A DNA stretch of 13,975 bases from Gammaproteobacteria bacterium (GTDB lineage: Bacteria > Pseudomonadota > Gammaproteobacteria > Steroidobacterales > SZUA-146). Each line of letters starts with the position of its first letter. The first letter of the stretch is position 1. The notes under the pieces were generated by a model, which was given only the letters and a program-made list of their open reading frames with translations, had not been told where the DNA came from and did not search any database. Both the position numbers and the translations under genes were made by a program. Below are positions 8,701-13,975 of this stretch, in pieces. The DNA is taken from contig QIGP01000174.1 of the NCBI GenBank assembly GCA_003228965.1, positions 1-13,975 of the forward strand, read 5' to 3'.

Positions 8701-9432
8701 AGCGCTGCATTTGAAGCGGCCACCGCAGAAGCAGCCAGCATTGTGCTTAATCAAAGTCCTCTGGATCTAAGAGCCCGGGCGCTGACTTTTACGGCGGAAG
8801 CTGACCGTGAATTGGCTATCCTGTTCACAGTTACCAACAACGACGTTTTCGCACGGTTTAACGTCAATTTAAGTGCTCGTATGCCGCAGGGACTGGCTAC
8901 TTTGTTTGAGAATAACCCACAGTTTGACGGCGACTGTAGTTCTACTTCGTGTGTCGCAGGCGAGCTTGTTCAATGGGTGATTGGTGAATTGCCTGCCGGT
9001 GCAACGGCGAGCGTTCTTTTACCGCCAAGCGTACTTGGCACCGCGGTGGACGGCACAGTAACGTCGTTTGAAGCCTGGGTAACAGACCAGCAGGACGCAG
9101 AAGCACGTGCCGGTGTCGCGGTGTACACAGGTTGTCTAGATGCTTTGGATGGTGATTGTGACGGTGTGGTAAATACCGTGGACAATTGCAGCCTTGTAGG
9201 AAATACGCAGCAACGTGATACCGACGGAGATGGCTTTGGTAATTTGTGCGATCCGGACTTGAACAACGACTTGATCGTTAATTTCATCGACATTAGCCTG
9301 TTTGCCGGTTTGTTCTTGAGCACGGACGCCGACGCCGATTTTAACGGTGACGGAGCGGTTAACTTCCTGGATTACGTCATTATGACCAGCTTCTTCCTGA
9401 GCCCTCCAGGTCCAGGTGCCGAGATGAATTAG
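5704..9432 (+). CDS. Large secreted protein: tandem A-B Ig-like (DUF11-type) repeats with TSP3/dockerin-like tail
   Basis: 1242 residues. A signal peptide (about 1-26, ending AKA) is followed by five copies of an A domain and four of a B domain in alternation. Each A domain has a beta-rich start, a (P)F-x-R-F-x-V stretch and the signature FDGDC-x-S-x-SC-x-x-GE-x-x-x-W-x-(L/I)G-x-(I/L)-x-x-G. The F (or its equivalent) is at residues 80, 328, 576, 824 and 1074, spacing 248, 248, 248 and 250. Each A domain carries two cysteines, likely one disulfide. Each B domain carries (S/G)YR-x-DA, GG-x-x-x-G-x-x-x-W-x-LG(F/N)-(L/M)-(S/A)PG. Both resemble DUF11/conserved-repeat Ig-like modules of cell-surface proteins. 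From about 1146 come DxDxDG calcium loops (DGDCDG, DTDGDGFGNLCDPD), then a dockerin type I-like pair (NNDLIVNFIDISLFAG, DFNGDGAVNFLDYV). It is probably exported and calcium-stabilised, acting in adhesion or matrix. No C-terminal anchor is visible. A strong SD and its own terminator make it a single-gene unit. Confidence 0.85.
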   Translation: MKLNSPPILIILLLGSMMFFTQSAKAALTLDVASSISDVRPGETARVEFTVSNTDGSSRNDVVMTLVFPAGLNAYSEANFDGDCISISCTVGETVTWSLGSIPSGGSTTVFMAPTVNISAVNGSVIALDATVTDSSLDSVMGSADITVDADMSFDVSLSETNDPATPGSSLTYQIDYGYRDDAASVTNSTLEFTLPANSTFVLASSGGTLNGSTVSWPLGFLSPGDSGIAQVEVLLDAGLQSGDALGAAANLFSVNTPTTNAVSTQVTSISATPGIQLSIENNRDQARGGGTVSYVLSVTNTDPFTRFGVQIDALYPNSLNALSEATFDGDCGSTSCTEGERMTWTLGDIPSGATRRVEMPVTVNASSSAGELINFDVTVSDVAGLLTRESEVVRVNNNTVYEVILSESREPIVAGDELSYRIDFSYRGDAASVNNTELVVSLPTGVTFSSASDGGQLSGSDVSWNLGFLSPGQGGTRHISVVSDSGLSNATVLNARATLRSVTTASQFAVSEADTSVSSSSGLQVEIETSLSPARPGHAMSYQLVVSNTDPFTRFGVDMTLIYPNEFNALSEASFDGDCGSISCTGGERVTWQLGNIPAGQAVTVDMPSVLSTAALNGRLIPMRVLVEDDQGAQSFKSETLRVQDDARFELALADNSDPVVSGSEFAYTVKFSYREDTAGVAQNQLSLQLPSGVSFVSGTDGAVHSNGVVTWNLGFMSPGDSGRRDVKVAVDGTVPNTSVLSAIARMTTVADSIQTTRTERSTVVAATRGLQVSMVSNPDTIRSSELSDYQISVINHDPFTRFGVDLTGLFPLGVGALSELEFGGDCGSVSCTSGELVTWLLGDIRPGESKTVNLPMVLSPSQAGGDLVEFNARVADDQGVQSRHSASLRVQNDTVYDVAVDSSADPVAAGSQLAYRVTYGYRQDAGQINNSSLRLPIPDGTTFVSASAGGVVVGDAVEWALGNLAPGEGGIVEAVVSVDAGLLNGTVVQTAAKLFSTSAAFEAATAEAASIVLNQSPLDLRARALTFTAEADRELAILFTVTNNDVFARFNVNLSARMPQGLATLFENNPQFDGDCSSTSCVAGELVQWVIGELPAGATASVLLPPSVLGTAVDGTVTSFEAWVTDQQDAEARAGVAVYTGCLDALDGDCDGVVNTVDNCSLVGNTQQRDTDGDGFGNLCDPDLNNDLIVNFIDISLFAGLFLSTDADADFNGDGAVNFLDYVIMTSFFLSPPGPGAEMN

Positions 9433-9461
9433 AGCTATTCCCTGTTGAAGCAAGATCGATT

Positions 9462-9486
9462 GGGGCGGCTTTTGGTCGCCCCTTTT
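9462..9486 (+). terminator. Rho-independent terminator of the repeat protein
   Basis: Stem GGGGCG (9462-9467) pairs with CGCCCC (9477-9482) around a 9-base loop and is followed by TTTT (9483-9486). It lies 30 bases after the stop at 9432. Confidence 0.85.
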
Positions 9487-9531
9487 GTGCGCCCAGCAGG
9501 GGCGCGATCTAGGAGGTGTAAGTCCTCATCC
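9487..9531 (+). mobile_element. 5' end relic of a group II (IIC-like) intron
   Basis: Immediately after the terminator T-run the sequence reads GTGCGCCCAGCAGGGGCGCG, then a GGAGGTG-TAAG-TCCTC hairpin (about 9512-9527). A GUGCG start, a GCGCCC/GGGCGC stem with an AGCA-type loop, and a second GGAGG...CCUC hairpin with an AAG loop are how I remember the first part of domain I of many bacterial group II introns. Group IIC introns characteristically insert right behind intrinsic terminators, exactly as seen here. The match breaks near 9531, where a ParE fragment begins. No reverse transcriptase or domain V follows, so it is a dead fragment. Confidence 0.55.
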
Positions 9532-9636
9532 TGAACGCACTGTGTGGCGCGACCTGCCTAATTTTGGGTTCTGGCCTAAACGCGCTATCGCTTCATCGAG
9601 CCGCTGTAGATAGCGTGTGGCTTGTGCCTGTCCCTC
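9526..9636 (-). pseudogene. ParE/RelE-type toxin fragment
   Basis: The minus-strand frame from 9636 down to a TGA at 9528-9526 gives 36 codons reading Q-A-Q-A-T-R-Y-L-Q-R-L-D-E-A-I-A-R-L, then GQNPKLGRSRHTVRSG. This matches the central part of ParE toxins (helix, then A-x-x-P-x-L-G-R-x-x-x-x-(I/V)R-x-G). A stop codon lies directly upstream, and both the N-terminal and C-terminal thirds of the toxin are missing. No ParD antitoxin is recognisable nearby. The 12-base tandem TCCCTCCT-ATCA-TCCCTCCT (9631-9650; AGGAGGGA on the minus strand) adjoins the broken end. Confidence 0.55.
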
Positions 9637-9805
9637 CTATCATCCCTCCTGTACATACAATCGTGTTGAATTTCTTGACTATTTTAGGCCATAGATAGAG
9701 GATGGCAGGCATGTCATTTTTTCTCCACATAGCCGCTTTTGTTCATTTTTGATTCAAGTCACGGCGTCAATTGATAATGGAGAATTTGGCGCTACGCCAG
9801 CAGCT

Positions 9806-10081
9806 CACAATGTGACCGAGCACCCTGCTGCACAGTGGACTGCTCAACAATTGGTAGAGGCGTTTCCTTTTGATTCCGCTGCGCGCTACTTGTTGCGCGA
9901 TCGGGATGCAATTTATGGTGAGAAGGTCCGGCGACGGATTAAGAGTCTGGGTATTGAGGAGGTTGTCGCGGCGCCACGCTCACCATGGCAAAACCCTTTC
10001 GTTGAGCGCAAAAGGCCGCGAAAGCGACCTTTAAGACGTTTTGCCCGCAGATGCCTGGAATTCGTCTATAAAGATGTCTAA
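9806..10081 (+). pseudogene. Truncated DDE (rve-type) IS transposase
   Basis: The frame around NVTEHPAAQWTAQQLVEAF, RYLLRDRDAIYG, SPWQNPFVER is typical of the integrase core of an IS-type DDE transposase. The second Asp (in LRDRD) and the last Glu (VER) of the DDE triad are visible. The first Asp and the whole N-terminal helix-turn-helix half are missing, as is the normal continuation after VER (usually LIGSIRRECLDH). Recognisable homology runs from about 9809 to 10009. The frame stays open to 10081 with unrelated, basic sequence. It cannot encode an active enzyme. No flanking terminal repeats are evident. Confidence 0.75.
10011..10032 (+). repeat. Hairpin with GAAA tetraloop at the transposase break
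   Basis: AAAGG (10011-10015) pairs with CCTTT (10028-10032), and CGC (10017-10019) with GCG (10024-10026) around a GAAA loop, with one C/A mismatch. It begins two bases after the point where transposase homology ends. It could be a leftover element end or a weak terminator; no T-run follows directly. Confidence 0.35.
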
Positions 10082-10120
10082 TAATATAAATAAAAACATA
10101 GACTTAGCAGGCTCTGATCC

Positions 10121-10154
10121 ATTCAGGTTCGATTCAGTTGCGTACCCGTATTCT
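10121..10154 (+). promoter_or_regulatory. PhoP-box-like direct repeat with -10 element
   Basis: ATTCAG (10121-10126), five bases, ATTCAG (10132-10137) form an 11-bp-period direct repeat, the form bound by PhoP/OmpR-type regulators. A TATTCT (10149-10154) lies 11 bases further, close to the ~12-base box-to--10 distance known for PhoP-activated promoters that lack a good -35. It precedes the operon that encodes a PhoP-like regulator, so autoregulation is likely. The hexamer differs from the enteric (T/G)GTTTA. Confidence 0.45.
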
Positions 10155-10227
10155 GTGGTCATCGTGGTATGCCCCACTAATAATTGATTTGCCCAGGGTC
10201 GATTGCCCAGGTGACTGGAGTCTTAAG

Positions 10228-10794
10228 ATGAGCATATTTGTTAAAGGTTTGATGTTTGCCGCGCTAGCGGTGCTGGTGCCTGCAGCGCAGGCAGATAATT
10301 CAAATCGCGGTAGTAATCGCGACGCAGGATACGAATACGCTGAAGTCATTTCAGTGGAACCGCTGTTCCGACGTGTCAGAACTACCGTACCCCGCCGGGA
10401 GTGCTGGGACGAAGAGGTGACCGTGCGTTCTCGTGATCGCAATCGTCGCTATGGAAGCTCATTAGGTTCGGTTATTGCAGGCGGTGTCATTGGTGGCGTT
10501 ATTGGTCATCAGTTCGGCAGCGGTTCCGGTAACGACGCAGCTACCGCCGTTGGCGCGCTTCTGGGTTCGGCCATTGCCAGCAATAAGGATAACGACGACG
10601 ACCGGGATCACTCCGTGAGAGAGCGCGTAAGAGTGGTTGAGCGCTGTGAAACTCGCCGTGAAACGCGTGAAGAAGAGCGTGCGGACGGCTACCGAGTAAC
10701 TTATGTTTACGCAGGCGCTGAGTATACAGCGCGCACAAAAACCGATCCAGGTGATAAACTGCGTGTACGAGTCGCAGTAACTCCTAGCCAGTAG
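10228..10794 (+). CDS. Glycine-zipper 2TM envelope protein (17 kDa surface antigen-like)
   Basis: 188 residues from ATG 10228, chosen because GGAG lies 7 nt upstream and the protein then begins with a clean signal peptide (MSIFVKGLMFAALAVLVPAAQA, cleaved about residue 22). Residues 38-65 (YAEVISVEPLFRRVRTTVPRRECW) match the N-terminal module common in this family. Residues 79-116 form a glycine zipper (GSVIAGGVIGGVIGHQFG ... AVGALLGSAIAS) of two short amphipathic membrane segments. The C-terminal part has VVERCETRRETREE and DGYRVTYVYAGAEYTART, then DPGDKLRVRV. C59 and C140 may form a disulfide. There is no lipobox, unlike the rickettsial 17 kDa antigen. It lies 37 bases before the PepSY gene, first in the operon. 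Relatives are periplasmic or outer-membrane associated and often stress-linked. Confidence 0.8.
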   Translation: MSIFVKGLMFAALAVLVPAAQADNSNRGSNRDAGYEYAEVISVEPLFRRVRTTVPRRECWDEEVTVRSRDRNRRYGSSLGSVIAGGVIGGVIGHQFGSGSGNDAATAVGALLGSAIASNKDNDDDRDHSVRERVRVVERCETRRETREEERADGYRVTYVYAGAEYTARTKTDPGDKLRVRVAVTPSQ

Positions 10795-10831
10795 GCTTGG
10801 GAATTAGCGACGCAATCCTGGAATCTTGATA

Positions 10832-11545
10832 ATGAGCAATCGAACTAAAATTGGTGTGGCGGTGACGCTGTTGATGCTAATTGCATCACCGCTATCGTTT
10901 GCCGATGATCAAGATCACGACATGGCTGACCGGGTCTACGAGAAGTACAAGGAACGTGAGCAGAATCAGAGTAAGGAAAAACGTACTCGAAGATCTAGCC
11001 GCGGTTCCGATAACGACAGGGACCCTAAAGCGACGAGCGAACGTGACCGTCGTGCTGACAGCAACCGTGAGCGTCGTGCCGAAAAATCGACCAGGTCTCG
11101 TGAGCGTTCTAGTGAGCGCCGCGTGTACGACCGAAGTAACAGCAACAATAGCAATCGCCACGACAACAATCGAGACAGTCTTTACCGTTCTTCAGCGCGT
11201 GATGAAGATGCTTCGCGCCAGACTGGAGAACAGTTGTCGCGCGGGATACGCGATTTGATAACCCGTAAATCGCAACGTCGACAGTCGACTGATCGAAGTT
11301 CACGCAGTCAAAGTACGAACGACCGTCAGATCAGGTCGTATTCGGAGTCTTCAGATAGCGATGTTCGCGAAACGGTGTCACTTGACCAGGCGGTGAATAT
11401 TGTTCGCCGTCAATCCGACGGCAAGGTCATCAGTGCGCGCAGCGAAGGTAGCGGCGCAAGTCGCAAACATCGCATTAAAGTTCTGATTGGCGAGCGTCGC
11501 GTCCGCACGTATGTTGTTAGTGCAACAACCGGTAAAGTTTACTAG
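10832..11545 (+). CDS. Secreted Arg/Ser-rich protein with C-terminal PepSY-like domain
   Basis: 237 residues from ATG 10832 (GGA about 9 nt upstream; a TTG two codons earlier is less likely). A signal peptide ends at SFA24-DDQ. Residues ~40-175 are extremely rich in Arg, Ser, Asp and Asn with repeated RD/RS/ER steps and no hydrophobic core, hence probably disordered and strongly charged. Residues ~180-237 (SLDQAVNIVRRQSDGKVISAR ... HRIKVLIGERRVRTYVVSATTGKVY) have the D-x-A-x-x-I-V ... (V/I)-(R/K)-x-(Y/V)-V-(S/D)-x-x-T-G-K-V pattern of PepSY domains. PepSY genes often sit directly before response-regulator/kinase pairs, as here (12 bases before the regulator). It may bind a protease, cell wall or the kinase sensor in the periplasm; that is inference. 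Confidence 0.75.
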   Translation: MSNRTKIGVAVTLLMLIASPLSFADDQDHDMADRVYEKYKEREQNQSKEKRTRRSSRGSDNDRDPKATSERDRRADSNRERRAEKSTRSRERSSERRVYDRSNSNNSNRHDNNRDSLYRSSARDEDASRQTGEQLSRGIRDLITRKSQRRQSTDRSSRSQSTNDRQIRSYSESSDSDVRETVSLDQAVNIVRRQSDGKVISARSEGSGASRKHRIKVLIGERRVRTYVVSATTGKVY

Positions 11546-11557
11546 GCGAGGTCGGTT

Positions 11558-12241
11558 ATGCGAGTGCTAATTATTGAAGATGAAGATCTGATTCGTGAAT
11601 CTCTTTGCGACACGGTCAAGGGCGCAGGTTTTTCTGTAGAAAGCGCCGCAGATGGCGAGGAGGGTTTGTACTACGCCACCGAGTATCCCGTTGACATCGC
11701 TATAGTAGACCTTGGTCTGCCGGGCATGAGCGGGATGGAGCTTATTGGCAAAGTACGCGAAGCGGGCAAAACCTATCCTATTTTGATTCTCACGGCCCGC
11801 GACCGCTGGCAGGACAAAGTTGAAGGCCTGCAGGCCGGTGCCGACGACTACGTGGTGAAACCGTTTCACACAGAAGAAGTACTCGCTCGATTAAATGCAC
11901 TCATTCGACGTACCGGAGGGTTTAGCGAGGCCGTACTCAAGGCAGGTTCCATTGCCCTTGATCCACGTTCTCAGGAAGTCTCGGTCGACAAGAAGGCCAT
12001 TGAGCTCACTTCGTATGAGTACCGGGTGCTTGAATATCTAATGATTAACTCGGGCAAGGTCGTGTCGAAAACCGAGCTTACCGAAAGCCTTTACGACCAG
12101 GACTACGAGCGCGACAGTAACGTCATTGAAGTCTTTGTCGGTCGTTTGCGTAAGAAACTCGATCCAAAAAACACATTGAAACCTATCGAAACTTTGCGCG
12201 GACGGGGCTACCGGTTTGCGCTAGCGGCTACCAGCACCTGA
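11558..12241 (+). CDS. PhoP-like OmpR-family response regulator
   Basis: 227 residues. The receiver domain (1-~118) has the acidic pair E7-D8, phospho-acceptor D51 (IVDLGLPG), switch T79 (LILTARD) and K101 (VVKPF). A winged-helix DNA-binding domain fills ~128-222 (IELTSYEYRVLEYLMINSGKVVSKTELTESLYD ... VFVGRLRKKL ... IETLRGRGYRF). The overall wording is closest to PhoP among OmpR-family members. GAGG lies 6 nt before the ATG. The stop TGA overlaps the kinase ATG by one base (TGATG), so the two are co-translated. It presumably binds the direct repeat upstream of 10228. The cytosolic transcription-factor role is secure; the regulon is unknown. Confidence 0.93.
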   Translation: MRVLIIEDEDLIRESLCDTVKGAGFSVESAADGEEGLYYATEYPVDIAIVDLGLPGMSGMELIGKVREAGKTYPILILTARDRWQDKVEGLQAGADDYVVKPFHTEEVLARLNALIRRTGGFSEAVLKAGSIALDPRSQEVSVDKKAIELTSYEYRVLEYLMINSGKVVSKTELTESLYDQDYERDSNVIEVFVGRLRKKLDPKNTLKPIETLRGRGYRFALAATST

Positions 12242-13605
12242 TGAAAAGCCTAAGCGCGCGCTTGCTGGTCACAGTAAGTTTGTTGTTGCTGCTGTTTTTT
12301 GGTCTGGCCATGATTGCATTAGAGTCTGCATTTCGCGACTCAGCCGAGCAAGCGATTCGCGACCGTCTCAACGTACAAATGCTCATGTTAATCGCTGCCG
12401 CCGAGACCAACGACGCCGGTCGTCTGACGTTGCCCGACCAGCTTCCCGAGGCTCGCTTCATGTCGCCAGGTTCAGGCCTGATTGGGCAGGTTATAAGCGA
12501 TACGGACGTGCTCGAATGGCGTTCGATGTCGGCGGTAGGTCTATTTTTACCCATTGAGCCCGTAGGTACTGAAGAGGGCATGCGTTTCCAACAGGCCAAA
12601 ACCACCGACGGCACCGATATGTTTAGCTATTCGCTGGCGGTGGAATGGGAAATCTCTAACGGTGAGGCGCTGGTTTATACCTTTAGCGTGGCCGAAAGTC
12701 TGGATCCCTACCGCGCTCAGGTCGGCAAGTTTCGGGAACGTCTCATGACCCTGTTTGCTGCTGTAACTGCACTTATCCTGGCTTCGCAAGCCATTGTCCT
12801 TCGTTGGGTCTTGCGCCCTTTGCGCCAGGTCGCACTAGAAATCGCCGACATTGAATCAGGCGAGCGGTCTGAGCTTTCAAAAGACTACCCGAGTGAGTTA
12901 CAGCGACTGACCCGCAATACTAACCGATTGCTTGACGCCGAACGCAAGCGACTGGCGCGCTACCGCAATACCCTTGGGAACCTGGCTCACAGCCTGAAGA
13001 CGCCGTTAGCCATTGTGAGAAACACACTTGAAAAGCATGAGCTAGACAGCGAAGTTGAGGCAAGCATTCAGAGCCAGGTAGATCGCATGAGTGACATTGT
13101 AGGCTACCAGCTTCAACGTGCTGCTGCATCGGGAAGCACAACGCTTGGTGTCGCTAAAATTGACGTACGCGGGGTGCTCGATGCCATTGTCGAATCGCTG
13201 AATAAAGTATATGCAGACAAGGGGGTTACCTGCGCCATCGAAAGCTCTCCGACACTGTACTACCGAGCTGAAAAAGGCGACTTGATGGAAGTGTTTGGTA
13301 ATCTGCTGGACAACGCTTACAAGTGGTGTCGCAGCGAAGTAAAGGTAAGCCTCAACGAGCAGTTCGATGACGAGTTTGAGCTCCCTGGCTTTGAGTGCGT
13401 CGTGTCTGACGACGGGCCGGGTATTTCCAGTCAGGACGCCACCCGCATTTTGCAGCGCGGTCAGCGGGCGGACGAAACCGTGGCCGGGCACGGCATCGGT
13501 CTGAGCGTTGTGCGTGAGCTCATAGACATCATGAGTGGCACGTTAACGCTTGAAAAAGCGGCTAATGGTGGAGCCAGTTTTCGGGTGTTAATGCCGCCGC
13601 AGTAG
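12241..13605 (+). CDS. PhoQ-like sensor histidine kinase
   Basis: 454 residues. TM1 about 7-28, periplasmic sensor about 29-167, TM2 about 168-190, HAMP about 191-244, H-box with H250 (NLAHSLKTPLAIV, the PhoQ-type H-box), N-box N354-LLDN-A (N358), G1 D390-DGPGI, G2 GHGIGLSVV near 416-424. All catalytic motifs are intact, so it should phosphorylate the partner regulator. The sensor contains LPEARFMSPGSGLIGQV and EWRSMSAVG, resembling PhoQ-like sensors. However, the run of consecutive acidic residues used by enteric PhoQ for Mg2+/peptide sensing is absent, so the signal may differ. The start overlaps the regulator stop. The stop at 13605 is followed by CCTTTTTT without a strong stem. Confidence 0.92.
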   Translation: MKSLSARLLVTVSLLLLLFFGLAMIALESAFRDSAEQAIRDRLNVQMLMLIAAAETNDAGRLTLPDQLPEARFMSPGSGLIGQVISDTDVLEWRSMSAVGLFLPIEPVGTEEGMRFQQAKTTDGTDMFSYSLAVEWEISNGEALVYTFSVAESLDPYRAQVGKFRERLMTLFAAVTALILASQAIVLRWVLRPLRQVALEIADIESGERSELSKDYPSELQRLTRNTNRLLDAERKRLARYRNTLGNLAHSLKTPLAIVRNTLEKHELDSEVEASIQSQVDRMSDIVGYQLQRAAASGSTTLGVAKIDVRGVLDAIVESLNKVYADKGVTCAIESSPTLYYRAEKGDLMEVFGNLLDNAYKWCRSEVKVSLNEQFDDEFELPGFECVVSDDGPGISSQDATRILQRGQRADETVAGHGIGLSVVRELIDIMSGTLTLEKAANGGASFRVLMPPQ

Positions 13606-13644
13606 CCTTTTTTCTCTACCTCAGCTGCAAGCCGCCTTGCCGCC

Positions 13645-13670
13645 GTGTACACTTGGCATTTCCCTGCCAA
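13645..13670 (+). promoter_or_regulatory. Palindrome and hairpin just before hrpA
   Basis: GTGTACAC (13645-13652) is a perfect 8-bp palindrome. It directly abuts a 6-bp hairpin TTGGCA-TTTCCC-TGCCAA (13653-13670), which ends 10 bases before the GTG start of hrpA. It could be an operator or a leader hairpin affecting translation; no T-run follows, so a terminator is unlikely. Confidence 0.3.
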
Positions 13671-13680
13671 CAGGTTAACG

Positions 13681-13975
13681 GTGAGCGCGACACTGCCTTT
13701 AGACAAACCAGCAAACGTTGTGACGCTGATGCAGCAAATGCCTCAGGCGATGCTGAGCGATCGTCGACGCCTTGTCGCCCGAATCAAGCAATCGGCGGAC
13801 TTTAGTGAGAAGCAGCTTGCGAAGCTGCAGCTTGATATAGAGTCTTCAGTCAAGCGTGCTAACGCCCGTGCTGAACGCTTCGATGCGGTGGTTATGCAGG
13901 ACTTGCCGATCGCCTTGAAAGCCTCTGAGATTGTCGAGTCGATGCGCATTAATCCGGTGACCATTGTCGCAGGAG
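13681..13975 (+). CDS. hrpA: HrpA-type ATP-dependent RNA helicase, N-terminal fragment
   Basis: An open frame from GTG 13681 runs off the right edge after 98 codons. It contains the HrpA N-terminal pattern: a helical MLSDRRRLVARIKQ segment, a linker with EKQLAKLQLDIESSVKRANAR, then LPIALKASEIVESMRINPVTIVAG. The last residues are the strand leading into Walker A (G-E-T-G-S-G-K-T expected next), which is cut off. An AGG core lies about 6 nt before the GTG. No ATG fits as well: the in-frame ATGs at codons 17, 20 and 24 would remove part of the N-terminal region. HrpA is a DEAH-box helicase acting on mRNA and stalled ribosomes; the full protein would be about 1300 residues. It lies 75 bases after the kinase gene and is probably a separate unit. 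Confidence 0.85.
   Translation, partial: MSATLPLDKPANVVTLMQQMPQAMLSDRRRLVARIKQSADFSEKQLAKLQLDIESSVKRANARAERFDAVVMQDLPIALKASEIVESMRINPVTIVAG

Noticed and set aside
5925..8754. Many minus-strand frames inside the repeat gene
   Set aside because: They recur at the repeat period because the sense strand repeats; composition and lack of starts mark them as shadows.
10011..10032. Group II intron domain V
   Set aside because: It has a GAAA tetraloop but the stem is too short and lacks the AGC catalytic triad and the GTTC 3' strand.
10138..10227. TTG start extending the glycine-zipper protein by 30 residues
   Set aside because: The extension is not signal-like, while ATG 10228 has GGAG at 7 nt and gives a clean signal peptide.
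10881..11258. Plus-strand 125-codon frame in the PepSY gene
   Set aside because: Out-of-frame shadow of the Arg/Ser-rich coding region; no ribosome site or signal peptide.

Overview
The window looks like chromosomal DNA of a free-living, probably aquatic, gammaproteobacterium. This is inferred from a PhoP/PhoQ-type two-component system next to the start of an HrpA-type RNA helicase, from a 17 kDa-antigen-like glycine-zipper protein, from a thrombospondin-3/dockerin-tailed surface protein, and from moderate GC with good Shine-Dalgarno sites. No marker gene fixes the genus.

Left part (1-3467): a secreted cysteine-rich protein on the minus strand runs off the left edge. An unexplained 390-base gap follows, then an AT-rich minus-strand pair: the start-less C-terminal tip of a polymorphic (Rhs-like) toxin, coupled by an ATGA overlap to a small CPFCG protein that is the likely immunity gene. 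Next come a doubtful small ORF, a TMEM175/DUF1211 six-helix membrane protein (minus) and a GNAT acetyltransferase (plus).

Middle part (3468-9486): two large divergent genes share a 139-base intergenic region containing an 18-bp near-perfect palindrome. On the minus strand is a membrane-anchored regulator (XRE-like HTH, one TM helix, TolB/FlgO-like segment, TPR repeats). On the plus strand is a 1242-residue secreted protein built from an A-B domain pair repeating every 248 residues, with a calcium-binding dockerin-like tail and a clean intrinsic terminator.

Scrap yard (9487-10081): directly behind the T-run of that terminator lies what looks like the first ~45 nt of a group II (IIC-like) intron. 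It is followed by a reversed ParE toxin fragment and a truncated DDE transposase core.

Right part (10082-13975): a four-gene operon (glycine-zipper envelope protein, Arg/Ser-rich PepSY protein, PhoP-like regulator, PhoQ-like kinase) is preceded by a direct repeat ATTCAG-N5-ATTCAG at the spacing expected of a PhoP-type activated promoter. This suggests autoregulation. The N-terminus of hrpA follows and is cut by the window edge just before its Walker A motif.

The most interesting points are the orphan toxin/immunity cassette, the intron relic behind the terminator, the paired HTH-TPR regulator and giant repeat protein with their shared palindrome, and the PhoP-box-like promoter of the PepSY/PhoPQ operon.
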